From Chionis minor (taxonomy: Eukaryota; Chordata; Aves; Charadriiformes; Chionididae), in contig VZSF01003934.1 in assembly GCA_013398295.1 (NCBI GenBank), positions 248,001 through 312,000 of the forward strand: a stretch of 64,000 nucleotides of DNA, written 5' to 3'. The position numbers and the translations under genes are program-made. The notes beneath the pieces were generated by a model. It was not told the origin of the DNA and made no database searches. It saw only the letters and a list, made by a program, of their open reading frames with translations. Of the stretch, positions 23,885 to 39,300 are shown in pieces. Each line of letters starts with the position of its first letter. Position 1 is the stretch's first letter.

Positions 23885-26089
23885 CTGTAGATATAAAAAA
23901 AAAATAATGTTCAAACGGTTTGATACAGTTCATTTTCACTCTTTTATATCCTCTAGATTCCGGTCAACACAGTGCAGCTGATTACCTTTAAGGCTGAAAG
24001 AATGTAAACATTTACCAAATCACCACCACAGTTCTTAGATTCAGGGTTGCATTCAGGGTAACACAAGAGACATCTCCTACAATGTTGTCGAGTTTTGCCT
24101 GGCCATAAATGTCTTCCCTCTGTTGAAACTTTCAGACTTCATTATCTGTTACTACCAATAGACCACAGCGAGGGTCTGTTTGTTTTTTCTTTGAAGGTTT
24201 TCCCCTCTCTCTAAGATGCAGCTGTTTTGACTTTGGGAGGCAGTGTGCCTGACGCACATCAAGACAGATGTCAGCAAAAAGGACTGCAAAGAACGACAAA
24301 AGGACATTCATGCTGCTGGAGCTGAGGCATGTCAGAGCTATGAGCTAGGGTTACGGACAAGTTCAACAGATTCAATACGCGGGGAAGGGAAATGGAAATT
24401 GCCAGACAGCGCCTGGGACACATTATCCTGTTTGCTGTAGTTCATTTGGTTAAAAACAGACAAAACAATGCTGGAACTTTTCACCTAAGCAAGGTTTCCC
24501 TTTCCCTCAGCTCTGCACAACTTTGTCTTCAACAGGCAAACCAATACAAAGCTCCAGGCCAGATACAAATGGACAGAGACCCGAATATCAGCCTTCAAAG
24601 CATAATTCCAGTCTATGAATGCTACATGCATTTGCACTGAACATACCCACAACATAAATGATCCAGTGGGGAAGGATCCACTGTTTTAGCAACTATTGGC
24701 CAAAGGGCACTTCTGAATGGAGAATAGGGAATTTCACCTTCCACAGGCATCATCAAAGAGAGTTGCAAATACCCACAGGTGAGACTGAAGGGAAGTCAGC
24801 GAGGACCAAACCTACTGTGATAAACTACATGACCCACATGCAGAAGGGTAGAGGGCTTTCCTCTCTGTTCTTGTTAGTGGTTTCTAACTTGCCTCCCACA
24901 CAAAGGAGTGAGCCCTGGGGAGTGCTGTGAAAAAGGAAGAAAGGAACCTTTCTTACTCACCTGAGACAGAGAGGGGAAGCAGGTCATTTCTTTGTATTTA
25001 TGATACAAAGCAGCTTTGTTACAGCTTGATAATAAAAGGCTTTTAAAAGCTGAACTATTCCTGAGTAATGCCCATGTCAGCTGATGCACACTCAGCTTTT
25101 TCTTTTTTTCTTTCGCCTGTTGGGATTGGCAGTAGTTTACAGCCTGATAAGAAGCAATGTCACTGAACCAAACTTAGAGCTTATGGAATGCCTTCAGCTC
25201 TGGTATTCTGGTTGGAAGACAGTGAACGTGTCTCTCTGTCTGACTTCCAGCACTAAAAGGGGCACATCTCTGGTTCTGCTTAGTCATATCTCTCTGCCAC
25301 TTCTCAGCCATTCACACTTTACAGGACAGGCACCAATAAAAAAGAGATCAATCAATGCGTCACACAGACCCTATATTTGTTTTCGGTCCTGGATTCTCAA
25401 CCTGCTTTTGAACACATTTCAAGGACTATAACAATGTTGCTTCTCTTGTATTGCTAGAAAGGAAGGAGATCCTGACTAGATTCCAGCTAGATATGGAGAG
25501 CTTGGAGCAGGTTGTGTGGACTACAAAGTCTGAAGAACAGAATTCTGCATTAAAGGGACAGGATGTGTATCAGTGGTGGAAGAGGCATTTTATAATAACC
25601 AGCCAGTCCACCTTGCCAATAATCTGGCCAGGAACTGCTGCAATCTCAATGTACTGCCCAGCACCTTGGCAACAGTCAGGGAACTGTCTGAGATGAAGTG
25701 TTCGGCATGATGACTAATGGCAGGAAGTTTGACAGGAATAGCTGTTGCCCTCCCACTTCAGTGTTGAGTTTGATATCTGAGCATTAATAATCAGGCATCT
25801 GATTTATATGAGGTAGCACATCATACTAAAGTCACTCCTCAAAAGATAAGTCAGGCAGAGACTTTTCCTTGCTTTAATCACATCTCTGTTTGGACACAAC
25901 AAATCCAATTGGAATGATTAATTAATCTACACAATTATCAGCTCCACTGGTGACTAATAGTTACCTGCATATTAGTCCCAGTATGGCGGGTCTAATAATA
26001 GAAAGCTGGTAAACAGAAGTGCAAATCACATTAGCTGTTACAGGCTAGCTTTTCTGTGATGCTTGTCTGAAAAGATCATTTAATGTGAG

Positions 26090-26191
26090 CATGAGAAAAA
26101 GAGAAAAGAAGAGTGACAAATCAAAAAATGAGAAAGGCATAGAAGCATGGAGAGAGTAGAAAGGATGAAAGACGTAAGAGAGAAAGAAGCA
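26090..26191 (+). repeat. Purine-rich tract, about 100 bp
   Basis: Nearly all A and G, with repeated GAGAAAG and AGAAAAG words. In the PREX1 transcript it would read as a pyrimidine tract. Confidence 0.75.
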
Positions 26192-29100
26192 GTCAACTTT
26201 GTAGATAGTTTGTCAAATCTCTTTCAGCTTCTGATTTGTCTTGATGTGCATGATCAGCAGTCTCTCCAGTAATAATAAAACAAGACAGTTACAAGACATT
26301 TTGGTTCTAGAAATTTAGTAGTCTGCTTTCCAAAAGAAAATCCCCCCCAAAAATCAAAACTTAGAGGATGCAGAACTACTTGTTCCCCAGTTTTCAATAC
26401 ATTCTCTTGTGGCAAACAGAACCTTTTGCAACACAGTCATTCAAATTAAAAAGCATGATAAACACAAGCTATTAAACAGCAGCTCATAGAGCTAATGTTG
26501 CATGCCCTGTTCACATGACAACACCACTTGCCTTCCAAACTGCTTCTAGCTTGGAAAAAGCAGCCCTTTTCCCAGAGATGTTCCTCAGACATTCAGGTCA
26601 GTGTTTTCCAAACTTCAAGTGAACTTTTTGTGCTACCAGTTTTACTAGGCTCTAAGCTCATCTGTATCAACACCATCCCTACAGTCACCTAGTGACACTG
26701 ACTCTAAGACCAATTACACAAGTAGTAGGAAACTCTAGGAAACATAGCTGGAGGGCGTGGTATGATCTTTTATTAACCAATTGATTTATCTGGAAAATCA
26801 GACAGTTTTGGGGCCAGGACATGACAGGTGATGAAAAAAGAAGAGGGGCGTGGGGTGTGGGTGGTGGTGAATATTAGGAAATTTGCCATATCCATATCTT
26901 TCTTATATTCCAAGACATATTGTTATCAAAGAGGAAGTAGTTGAAGGGGTAAAGGCTATTCCAGACACCTAAAAAGTTACTAAGGCAAACGCTTTCTCTG
27001 GCTGCTCCAACCTCTTCACACTCTACACAACTCGTATATGAATTCAAGGGGTATTGTCCTTCACATGAGTTCCGTGAGGAACTTTCAGGGACCCCTCAGT
27101 ACAACCCTCTTCATTTGCAACAGTTTCAATCTCCACAAAAGAGAACTCAATATCCTCCAGGGATATGTGGAAGAATAGGGGTCAGCTTTCTCGGGAGCCC
27201 TTGGAAAACATTCCTAGGACTTGGGGACTCTGAAAATTATTCCTAGGACACAGCAGGATGATTATGATGCCCCCTCTGCCGCAATCAAAAGCAGAACATT
27301 CTACTGTGGTGGTGCTGTTGGTTTCCTACACTTACAAACTCTCAGGGATTCAGGGAAGGACAGCAGCTTATGACACACATCAGATCAGTATAACGTGGTT
27401 GAAGAGCTGGAAAGAGATGAACAGGCAACAAAAGGAGACTCTACAACCATCAATCTGTTTGTCGTATGCTGGTCAGGACAGATATAAGGTTAAACATTTC
27501 ACAAAACCAGAGATAAAAAGATGTCAGATAGCACAACATCCTTCCTTCTTATCCCCACAGATGCTGCGTTTGGTCTCTTGCCATCTGTAGTGTTCTGCTG
27601 TGCTCACACTAGGCCAGGTCTCTGAGCAACCCAGCTGTATGGTGCACTACTGCTTGCACAACAGAAGAGAGGAGAAAGACTGGTAGAGTCCATGGGTTCA
27701 GAACAAAAACAAGTCAACATCACAATGTAGGGAAAAAAACGTGAAACCAGACTGATAAATTTTCATTCTTCTGATAAAGGTCTGTGAAGGTCTAATCTTC
27801 TATGCATATGCACTAATCATTAGGAAAACAGCCCACAGAGGATTTGTTTTTGTTTAAAATTCTGCTGCTGCATCAACATAACATTTATTCGTGCACTGTG
27901 ACTTGTTGCCCTAGAGGTCTGCCACTTCCAAACTCAGCAGGCCATGTCTGATGCTCCTCATGTCACGCATAAACACAGTTTATAGTTTGTCTTATGGTAC
28001 AAATGTCTTGCAGGATTCAAGCAAATATATGACAAATTAGAATGAGCAGAGTGAAATGCTTCCTTTCTGCACCACACCATGTCGGGCAAGCTCCTTCCAA
28101 TACATACTAAGACAAACACATTACAAATCTAGAATGCAACATAGTTTATTTCAGTAAATAAGTACTTTTAATGGCCTCTTTTTCGTGAGGGCCTTTTGTT
28201 CTTCAGTTTGCTGTCCTTACAATCTGTTGTTGCAATGCAACCTAGTTGCTTTGAGTGTCTTTGCTGCACCTCTGAACCACAAAAGCACCAAGCATACTTT
28301 AAGGAAAGGAATCTGCTAACTGTGAGTTGTTCTCACATGAAAGACTGAAACAACTGGGGTTTCTCTCAAATGCTTTTCAAATGGCCCTTGTCAAACTTTG
28401 ACTTGTAGCCTTATCTTCGTTAGGGAAAATTACTGTTCACCACCTTCTATGTAGCATTAGTAACATGTGGCAAATACTAGGGATGAGGTAGTGATGGTTT
28501 GTTCATGCCCCTTCTCAAAATTCACAACTAAGGCAGATACTTCCTCAAATGTTCAGAAATAGCAAGAGATTTCTGATTAAACAGCAAGGCAGGCAAACTG
28601 TACATAACTCTGAGGGAAATGAAAGGGAGAACAGAAACAGACAATGATGAGGCAACTGGCTACCATATCCAGAAAGCGCAATATCTGAAAGCACAATCCC
28701 GTGAAACCCATTTTCTGAACAGGTGACTGGAATGTCATATTCGCTTAAGAGCCAAATGAGACAATTCTGTTAAACTCATCAATGACCAGGACTGATTCAG
28801 AACGATGTAGGGATCTAGATGAGCCTCGTATTTTCAGTGTTGAAATGAACACATTGCTTTACACTTGGGCAATCCATTTTTTAAAGCTTCTTGCGAGTGC
28901 AGACATTTTGACTCCAAGAAAACGTGCTCACAGTGAAAAGTGAAGAGGTGACGTGAACAATGAATTTCATCATTTAACCATCACTAGCATCTTCACCTTA
29001 CAACTACAGCTTAGGGGCTACACGTTAATCTGTCTCTGACAATACAGACTAAAACTTGTCATAAAGATTTGAACAATAACTTGCAAGTGTAATTTTAATT

Positions 29101-30533
29101 TAATTTTTTTCCATCACTTGAATAAGTGTTGCCGCTAAATGTGGGTGCTAGATAAGCCTTTGCCTCCATTGCAGTGCAAGAAAAATACCAAAATACTCCA
29201 TTGTCTTTAGCAAAGCAGCTTGAAAGTCCTGTGGGAACAGGGCTCTACTGAAATAGTCTGACAATTTAAAATGAATGCTTGCTGAAGTTTGTGTTTTAAG
29301 AGCAGGTGCATCCTTGCTCAAGTTACTCAATTGTTAGCTTTGAACCTTGTCATCCTGATCATGCTCTTTTGCTTTCTATCAGATATGCAGTTAATAAGCT
29401 AAAGCTCTACACAAATGACAGGAAACATAAATATCCTGCATCCTACATGTGAACTGCAGTTCTCACCTGCGCTTAAGTCTGAAAGACAATGAAATAAATA
29501 GTCTCAAAATAACATAACAAGGACGGCACAAGGCTATTTATACAAAATAAATCCCATCACAACTGGTTTTTTTCCCCTTCATAACAACTAAATGTGCATT
29601 TCTAGGGAAAACTAAGTCCCTTGAAGCACGTTGAAAATACCTAAATGCAGATCTTTCACTGAACGCTAGCACAGCTTTGGATTACCAACCAACTAGGAAT
29701 CAAGTGACTTAAACTGGAGGTGAAACTACTTCAGTTCTGTTGTACCTAGAGCAGTCTGCAGCACTGTGCACTGTTCATCAAGAGCTACTGACTTCCATCC
29801 TAGAGACAGCTGGATTCTAAAGACAGATTAAGTCATTCTTGTGTAAATTCAGACAACTGGCTTTCAAACACCTTCCTGGACGAAAGCCAGCATATACATG
29901 TAGAATACTGGGCCTGATTCAGGTTTTTCAGTTGTGAAATTTCAGTTAGAACACTGGAAATCGGGAGCAACTCCTTTGACATCACTAGCATTACACATGT
30001 AAAATGGAGCAAGACTGAAGCAACTCTACTACTTTTAAAGAGTATATTAGTGTAGCTCTTACGCTGTAAACTGGCAATCTCATATTCACTTATTGCTCAA
30101 TTACTGGCTGCTATAGTAAGATTTCTATAAAATCACATTTTAAATTATTAGTGTCTGCTACAGAAAGAAAGAACTTAAGCATCAGATGAGTGCATTATAC
30201 TGAAATTCCTGCAGAGAGTATTTCACCTATGAAGAATATTTTTCTCTAGATTCTCTTAAAACAATAGACGCAGCTGTGAAAGACAGCAACTCTGCAAAAA
30301 GTAGCTTAGATCTACAGCCAAATTAATTTATCAGCAAAGAGCTGAACAGGGACTTGCCTGGTAGGCAGAGGTGTCTAGTAAGAGGAAATAGCATCAGAAA
30401 TATCTTTTATTGCCCTAATTTCAGGCTTCCTGTGTATCAAATTGGCTTTAAAGCCTCAAAGCTTATTGGTACATATTTATTTTTTGATCTATCCCCTGAA
30501 GAGGAACTAAACTATTAGCTAACCAAGATGATT

Positions 30534-30587
30534 TAAAAAGAAAAAAAGAAAAAAAAAACCAAAAAAACCCAAAACCAGCAGCAGCAG
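30534..30587 (+). repeat. A-rich tract ending in (CAG)4
   Basis: Runs of A broken by G and CC lead into CAGCAGCAGCAG (30576-30587). It is non-coding on both strands. Confidence 0.8.
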
Positions 30588-31261
30588 CCACATACATTAG
30601 AGAATAGCAGACACATTCTCTGCAAACAGTTCAGGCAGTCTGCACTGTAAGCTTGCATCATTGCCTACTGCTAAGCAGAAGGTCAAACGAACTCTACTGT
30701 ACAATTTTCTAAATGACACTTCTTTTCCAAAGGTTACAACCCTTTCATAATCTTGGGCTATGTTAGACATGAAATAAGGTGAACTACTTATACTGATCAC
30801 CTATGCTCTAGGATACTCATTTCGCTACTTTTGAAAGCAAGTAAGAAGATCTCTGTTGTCAGAACTATTACCTCCGTATCCCTGGGGACAATGCCTTTCT
30901 TGCTTGTGTGTGCCCCAACTCCACCCCCCCACACCCACATTTCCTTCTTCTAAGAAGATTTTTTTCACTCCAGTGCTGTCATTTAGAATAACAATCATTT
31001 CACACAGACAAAAGCATGGATGTTACAGCACGAATCATCTCTGCCCCCGGAAGACTACACGACCATTTGCAAAAGAGGTAGACTCCATCTCAGGTGAAAC
31101 TGCAAAGACCAACAGAAAAAAAATGCAGCTTCAGTTCCAAAATCCAGATGTATCACAGGGGGGAGATCTTTTTATCTGAAGCATACTTTCAACAGGTATT
31201 TTTTATAATTGTATATAGATATATAAGCAATAAATATTCGTATACGTATTACAAGAGCTCC

Positions 31262-31313
31262 ACTGATCATGACAATTTAATAAAAATTAACTAAGTACTG
31301 ATCATGGCAATTT
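31262..31313 (+). repeat. 17-bp direct repeat, 35 bp apart
   Basis: ACTGATCATGACAATTT (31262-31278) recurs at 31297-31313 with one change (A to G). The spacer is AT-rich. Confidence 0.8.
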
Positions 31314-34300
31314 GAAACCTCTTCCCCACTTCTTAGTCTGACATATGGTGAATCCTGATAAATACCAAATGAAATATGAGGAAGCATTCAGAAACTCAGC
31401 TGTTTAAAATTATGTAAGTGTATGCATGAATAAAGTGCTTGAATAAATAAACTGGGTTATTTCTTTATATACTATACAAGAGAAATAGCCACTGCTTATG
31501 TAAACTATAAGCCTGAGATATTTCCGAAAATCAAACTGATTTGTACTTAACCAATCCTGCATTTTAAGGCTCATGCAGTTATGACCACTCCTCGGTGATT
31601 TATCTTACATGTGTCTTGCCATTGAGTGTTACACTGTCTGTAACATCAAAGTTGATGAAAAACACTTGCAAAATACTGACATCGCATAGCACTGGGATTT
31701 TCAGCGGTGCTTGAGGGAGTCAGACATTCCAATTGCTTTCTACTTATTTTGACTCTCCTGACATGCGTGCATCACAAAATGGTTTCTGTCAACAAATCAC
31801 TGTGGCCAGGATTCACCTCATCTGATTGCACCCACCTAAAAGTTGAGGCCTACCCTACCTTGGTGACAGAGCTTCCCCCTACAACAGAAAGCAACGGGCA
31901 GGCAACTTCAGAGGACGAGTCACGTAAGAGTGATGTTTAAGAAGAAAGGTTGAATTACCCTCTAGAAATACCCTTCTCTTTCCATCAAGAGAGAAGACCC
32001 ATCCTGGGTCACAGGCTTAGATTAGACCACCCTCCTTGCCTGTACCAGGTTCACAGCATCTGCCAATACAAAGTTCCAGGGCAATGACTGCTCCTGAATC
32101 ATTTCTAAAAGCGAACCTATGACTGTGTCTCTCAGCACGGGTGCTACGAGCATGGGGGCATCACAAGCTGACACATACAAAATTAATGTGCACAGACATT
32201 CTCAGCACAGTAGTATTCCGGGACTCACCATAAGCAAATTGATCTAGCAACACTTCCCAAAAAAAAGTAATTTACAAACAAAACTCCAAAAAGATCCCAG
32301 ACTACATCTGTATTTCCAGTGGACTGATGTTTACACCAGAATTCTGCAACAACAAAAAAAGGTCAGACCAAATTCATTCATGCATTAACTGATGAAGGAA
32401 GGTGAAACCAAAGGGAAGTGAGAGTGAAATATGTTGCAGGGTTTCTCACTCCAAAGAGAGATCCCTTTCTTAAGGAGGGTTTGTTTTCATTTGAATTACA
32501 AAAAACTTTTTGTGAAGTGAAAGACAGGCTGGTGCTGCAGAGGGGCCCATTGTCTCTTCTCTACCATTGCCCTGACCCCTGCTACCCCCTCCTCCCCTCA
32601 GTCACTAATATTTGCATCCTCAGGCACGTCTGAAGATCCAAATCCATTTCAGGGCCCAACAAAAGCTACAGTTTTCACCTCTGAAATCCTTCATGACTCA
32701 TTTCTACTAACTTCTTCGTATCTTTTGACTCCTCTTCATGCTCTCCATCCTCTCCAGTACTATGCCTAAATATTCTCATTACTGGACATTTAAAAAAACC
32801 AAACAAAACATCCTCTTCTCCTTTACAGACCCACAGCTTAAGCATGCCCTTCTGTGAATATCCATCCCTGTATGACTCCAACTCATTTTTAATATCAACA
32901 GAAAATGCATTTGTTTGGATTTTCAAAGGAGCTTAAGGAAGTTATGTGACTAATTCTCTCAAGCCTTCTCCCTTTTATTGGCCTTTTCATATCTTTCTCC
33001 CTGTTCTACAGTCCTGAGATGATTTTGATCATCTTACCGCACTGTGGAACTCCTAAAAATGTTTTCAGGATGTAGTTTGTTTGAATAGTGTGTTTTACTT
33101 CATTCCTCTTTTATGTAGAAGAATAAATCCTGGCAAGTCTGTGTCTGCTTAACCATTATGTTATTTTAACAAAAGTTTGCTTCAGAAGCAAGGACCAGTA
33201 AACGACATACAAATACTTCAGGATTTGACCCATATTACTTACATTCACTATGTCCATAATGGAGAGAAGCCTGCAGACTGCAGCTAGGTGTAGATTAGTG
33301 ATGTCTCCAACTACTAAGATCAGTACCAGGGAATGTTTAGTCAGGTTTCAGGCTCTACACAGCTACTCCTTTTTCAAGAGGAAGGTAGAAGCATTAGAGT
33401 GACTACAAACATCATGTGGTCCCCCAGAATAATAAAGTCCAGATGTTGAATGTAATTGTAGCAAAAATTGCCATTTCTTCAATAAATATTTCAAGAACTT
33501 TGATATCAGAAAGATTATTCTCTCCGTTTTTTAACTCTTTCTTTTTCCAGTGACTGTGTCTTAACACATTGAACACTAAACAGACAAGACAGAAAAACCT
33601 GGAATTTTTCCATGGAATTTTTTTAATTAGTTGCAACGTAGGCTAGGACTTCACCAGTGTTATCCCCACAGCAGGTAAGGGTCATAAAAAATAGGTAAAA
33701 GCTTAAAAAATGTTGAATCTTCTCCTGCATACTCAGTTTCTGAATAAGTGTAACGACAATCATTTCAGAGACACAAAGTTAATAATTTTACTTCAAGCAA
33801 ACGGTCAGGCAAACAGAAGTGCCAGAATGTGCAGGGGTGTAAATACATATAAACTTTACTGATCTGCATGTGACTAGACCCACCTGACAACTTGGCCCTT
33901 AGTCTTCCAACTGAGTTTTTGTGATGATATTGAATAATTATCGATTTTCAAGCTTAGATTGAATCCCTGAGCTCACTGCAGCAGACCAGGTCAGCTTACT
34001 GCCATCAGGTTCACCAACACTTGTTCTAAATTACATTGTGAACCTACACTGGGCTCAAGTCCCATGCTCTTGGGTGACCCACAAACTTGATCCACGTTGC
34101 AAACACGTAACAAAATCCCAGGATCCTGTTTCACTAGGAACATTTTGTCTATGCCCAGCTGAGCATACTGAGCGTCTCATAAGCCAGTTTAGCATCAGAC
34201 TTTGGATCTAAATCTTGAGATTGCTTCTGTGGGTATCTTCTCAAAGAGATGTCTGTCTGACCTCAATTCATGTGTATGTAAGTGACTAACAAGCTGAACG

Positions 34301-35950
34301 AACTGTATTCCATATCCTGAGTTACACATGCTAGGTTACAATCAGGTTGTGTATCAAAGCAAAGTCTGAAATGCACGCACAATGTATAAATATTTGTGCT
34401 TGATTCTTAAGTTTAAAAAGACCCAAGAGTGCAAGCTGACTGAACAGAACTGTACCTTCTCAACTGATAAAATTCAGAGCTACAAAAAAACCAACTGAAG
34501 TGTCAAAACTAGACATTTCACCTTAGAGAGGTCTTCAGAAGTATTTGCATCGGACCTGTATGTACACTCACAGGTTTCAATGTTCATAGCTGAAGTAAAA
34601 TGGGCAGCACTGAAATCTGTAGGTGCCTTATCCAGAAAATGGATCTAGTATTCAAATTGGCAGCAACTACCAGAAATGCCAGTGAAAATGTTCTGATTCC
34701 CTGCTTTCGGGCATACTGGCGAGCAGATTTTAGGTAGCAAGTATTAATAACTGCACTTGAGAATCTCCATGTGGGTATACTAAACACAGGTGCAGTCATG
34801 GGTCAAGGGAACAAAATTCCAAAGTTATTTCTAGTTTAGGAGACTGTCCTGGTATCTGCCTGTGCAGCAATCGCAGTCAGCTCCCCTCAGGGTCCTTACC
34901 AGTAGCAGTGTTTGTATGGGCTCCCTGGCTGGGACTGTAAATTCTTATGGAACTTTTCCTCCTTCAAAGCCAGCAACTGGAGCTCTGGTGCATCACATAA
35001 GCATTAGCATTCCTGGCCTTTGGAGCTTGAAATTCCCTGCTGGGGGAAATCTGCTTAAGTGACTGTGGTGTGACAATAGGGAACGCAGCTTTCCGTGAGG
35101 CAGCACAAACTCCACCAAAGGCCATGATGTTCTGGGATTCTCACCACCGGAGCCTAAGGAGAGAGGCTGCTTCTCTGTAGCCTGGGAAAGGTTGCCAAGA
35201 ACTTCAAATACACAGAAAAATATGTGATTTGGTGAAAAGGAGTACAATTCCAGAAAGGGAAGGGGGAGGAGGGGGGAAATAAAGGAAACTCCAACTACTG
35301 CAAGCCTCTTCTGTTAAAGGCAGGATGGACTGACGTTCATGGAATTGCTGCTCTCCTGCTCCTACTGGAGCACACCAGATAATGTGTGGTTCATGCACCT
35401 TAGGCTGCTTTCAAGAAAAAAACAGCATGTCAACCTCTCCCTGCTATGAATTCTCCCACCTCATAAAACCAGCACTTAGGGTATGTTTATTTGTGAGCTA
35501 AAGGATTAACCTCCTACAGGTGAATGGAAAAGAAAATGAATCTCAGGAAGGATGCTGATCTGAATTTCCATCTTCCCCGCGCAAAGGCTACAAGGCAATG
35601 TGACATATCACTGCCCCCAAAATCAACGAAAGCAAAGCTTAGCCTCCAATTTATTGTCTTTATACAAAGTGCTGGTTAGGCCATGCTGTATGTCTTCTGA
35701 GAAAAGAAAGTATCTGTTTACAGAGATATCCATTTCTGTATTTTGACTACATAGTAAGCATTTTTTCTGTATTACAATTTCATAATTCACTTTACAATGC
35801 TGTAAAATATGAATGAAATGCCCCTAGTCTCTGATCAGACCACCAACCTCTCTATAAGTAAGCACAGGGAGTAAGTTTGCAAAAATTACCCAGCACTTAA
35901 TACACTTTTTCTACCCAAGCACTCAAGCTTTTTCACTAAACTTTGATTTT

Positions 35951-36012
35951 AAAAACAACAACAGCAGCAAACCAATAAAAAACAAACAAACAAAAACCCC
36001 ACAAACAAACAC
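35951..36012 (+). repeat. CAA/CAAA-rich simple sequence
   Basis: AACAACAACAGCAGCAA is followed by CAAACAAACAAA blocks, a degenerate (CAAA)n region. Confidence 0.8.
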
Positions 36013-36367
36013 CACAGGGAGTTTTGTCTGGTTTCAGCTACACCATGATTTCATCTCAGGAGAGATATTTCCAGGCAACATGGCAGGAAATATTTCAACA
36101 TTTGGCTAAATCTAACCAGTCAAAAACGCTGTTAATTTAAGAGTTGGAGTTTTGGGGATTTTTTTTGAAAGAAACACAATGCATTTATACTTCCTACCAC
36201 AGAAAAGAAAGGAACACAGCTTCAGAGCTGCTGCTCTGCATGTGTGGTAGTCCCAGTCAGTGCTCACACACAACCGCTGGTTACAGTTGCACGCAGAGAA
36301 AGATGGGCTGCATACACAGCTGCACCTTGCAAAATCTGTCTTCATGTATTTGCAATTATTTACACAC

Positions 36368-36392
36368 AAAAAAAGAGGAGAAAAAAAAAAAA
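36368..36392 (+). repeat. A-rich tract
   Basis: Seven As, GAGGAG, then a run of 12 As. Confidence 0.8.
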
Positions 36393-39300
36393 GACCGTCT
36401 TTCACATGTTGGTTTAAAAGAGGAATTAGAAAAATTAACCTCACAAGCACATTTTTCGTCACTAGCCCTGAGCAGGAACAAACAGTTTAGCTGATGAAAA
36501 GCTGCTTGCTGGAAGTACAGCAGCTGATCTGAGCTAGCTTTCCTAACTGAGCCCAATCTAACAGTGTCTGCACCATTTTAAAGTGTGCACCATCTAACTG
36601 CAGCTGTTCATGGTGATAGCAAAAAGTGTTTTCCAGCCACCTTTCCTATACCGGAATAAAGTAGTAAGCAAAGACTGAACCAGCCAAACAAGCAGGAGAA
36701 AATCCTCAATTAATTATGAAATATGATGCCAAGTCTTTAACCAAACCGGAAATCTCCCTGGAAACAGACAATGACATTCCCGGGCCTTGCTTTTTTCCCT
36801 TCTCTTTCCCAAATAGTGCTACACCCCTAACCTCTACAGCAAAGCACAAGCCCACTGCAGAGTGGTCTGGAACCAACCTCTGTCCACAGAGCACCACAGA
36901 AACATCCTCAGAGGGCTTATTCATGTCAGGATTTCAGCCCAATTTTACAGACTTTAAGTATTTGGGCTATTCAAAAAAGCACCAGTTTGGGGTGCCTAGC
37001 CAGACCGAAATTCTTCACTGTGTCCAACACTCAACAGTAACCTGTCCCATTCCTTCTCAGACAAGTGGAAAATGATGCCATTTTGCCAGGTCAAAGAGCT
37101 AGACAAGAGTGCAGTCTAAAAATATCGCCTGTCCTACTGCCCCAAGCCAGCCAAAGAGCCAGGTTTCATAGTTCCCCTTCATGTACATTTATTTTGTTGT
37201 GACAAGCTAAAGAAAAGCCCCCTCTCATTGTGGCATTTCTTCTCCGCACACACGTTCTTGCAGAACACAATCATATCACACACAGTCTTAACCCCCAGCT
37301 TCCTCTGAACCAGAGCAAAGAATTGGACCATTATATTTTAAACATAAAGGGGAAGTTGAGAGAGTGAAGCTTGCTAGCAGACCCTGAACTGAATGGCTCC
37401 AGCAAGCAGGCTGCCCTCCCCAGCATTCCCATGGCCTCTGACTTGTTTGCAATGTTTGCGAAGACATACTGGTACTGCCTGGGTATGTATGGGGACGGAC
37501 AGGGCTCCCCTAACTACAGGCTGTATTAAAAGGTCATCTTCACTTGGAGCTATTTAGAACTGACAGGTCAAATGTTTTGTGCTGTGGTAGGAGGGCGGTG
37601 TTGCAAGTGAGCTAGCAGTTGTGTTTCTAATTTATATATATTCTAGAGTAAAGCTAAAAATGTGGCTTTGGTGTCCATTTGCTCTTTCTTTAGAGGTGCA
37701 AATAGATGGAAAAACTTGAAAGGAACTACCAAAATTTTAATTTTACAAGAAGTGGCTTTGTGATCAAACAGTTTGTTCAAAGTATTCTGATGTTTTTAAA
37801 TGAAAACCAGCTCAAGTTTTAGTTCCCTTTATCTGAAGTCAACTGCGTTACGTTGCTGGGAGACGTGAAGCACATCTCTCCAATCCAGTTTATGTTTCTG
37901 CAACCTGCCCTTTTCTCAACAACACCACAGATTTCTCCCTTGCATTGCAAAAAGGATGATTAAAGTAGCTTAGGGGTCCTATCACCTGGACAGTCCTCTG
38001 AAAACTGGAACAACTATTTTTAATGAGGGTACCTCCTATCTACAGACCTGGAACTAGGGTTAGACACAGCTTTGCCCACTACCCCCATCTAGCCATCGGA
38101 ATTGTCCCTGCTAAGAAACGGGCATTGACCACACCGCCTACGTGCCAGTGCACTGACTGGTGCATTTAGCAGTCCATTCATTCAGGCTGCCATTTTCTCT
38201 TCTCAAATATTTTCCCCTCAGCTGCCTTTTCATTAGAGGCTGAATAGTAGCACCTACTGTCTAGCCAAGAAATTCACACAAGGAGTTCCCTTTGGAACCG
38301 ATACTCCTGCCATTCATCCTGTCTGTCAATGCACCAACTCCTCATCCAAGTCCATCGTCAGTCACCTCAGACACTGCTGGCGCTACTTCCCCCAATGACC
38401 CATCTCTACCAGCCCAAAGACCAAACCTCTAAATACGCCGCCAAAGCCCAGGTCCATGCTGGGCCAAAGCAAATAGCTTATTTAACACTTCATCCACCAC
38501 ATTTACACACTGGATTGAATTTAGCCCTTGCAAGAGTCCTAACCGCATCTGCAAACCCAGCTGATTGCCAGTTACTGAGTGCTCACACATAGCAGGGCTT
38601 TTATTTGTAATAAAATATTTAAAGTGGAAAAACACCCCAGAATTTAATAAAAGCAACAGTCTCAGATTGCCAATGACTTGTGGTGCATCTATTCAGATGC
38701 TCGGAATTCCCTACATAAATAAAGCTGGACTTTCAAGTCCTGCCAATTAAATAAATGCCTGTTTTAACTCAGTTTTGTATTAACACAGTAACCAATTTTA
38801 CTTATACAAAATAAAGTGTGAGGTCCTGGACTGTAAATAGGGTCCATTTGTGGATGTATTTTCACACAGTTACTTTGCCTAAATAGCTGACTGTTCAGAG
38901 AAAAAAACACATCCAATTTGCATACCTAAGCACAACTGCATAAGCCAACTTAAAGGCAAAACACACATACAAAATTGCATTTAGCCATCTGAGTTTTAAA
39001 GTTTTAAAGTGTTGCTCATTCCCACAGAAAATACAATACATATAAAAGCTTATGTATGTGTTTATAAAAATTACCCTGGAAGCTTATAGAGGCAACATCT
39101 TTTCTAGAGAGCTTGTTTCAGCCTTCTTGTACAGTCAAGATCCCAAGAAAAGAATTCTGGATGCTCCATCAACTATCACCTCAATACAGGATCCTTTATT
39201 AAAACCTTTTTTGCTTTTATTTGAGCCATGTACCAAGTTAAGGAACTGTGTTTAAATGCGCTGCAGATGGTGGATAAAGCAGAGACAGGAGTAAAAGTAG

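Noticed and set aside
26846..26872. G-rich GGGG/GTGGGG run as a quadruplex candidate
   Set aside because: Three good tracts and then only GG pairs, so weak at best.
30531..30587. Possible retrocopy tail (A-rich run)
   Set aside because: No body in front, and the run is interrupted and merges with CAG and CC units, so simple sequence is the better reading.
35255..35280. G-rich run as a quadruplex candidate
   Set aside because: Only three tracts of three or more G separated by usable loops; the four-tract rule is not met.
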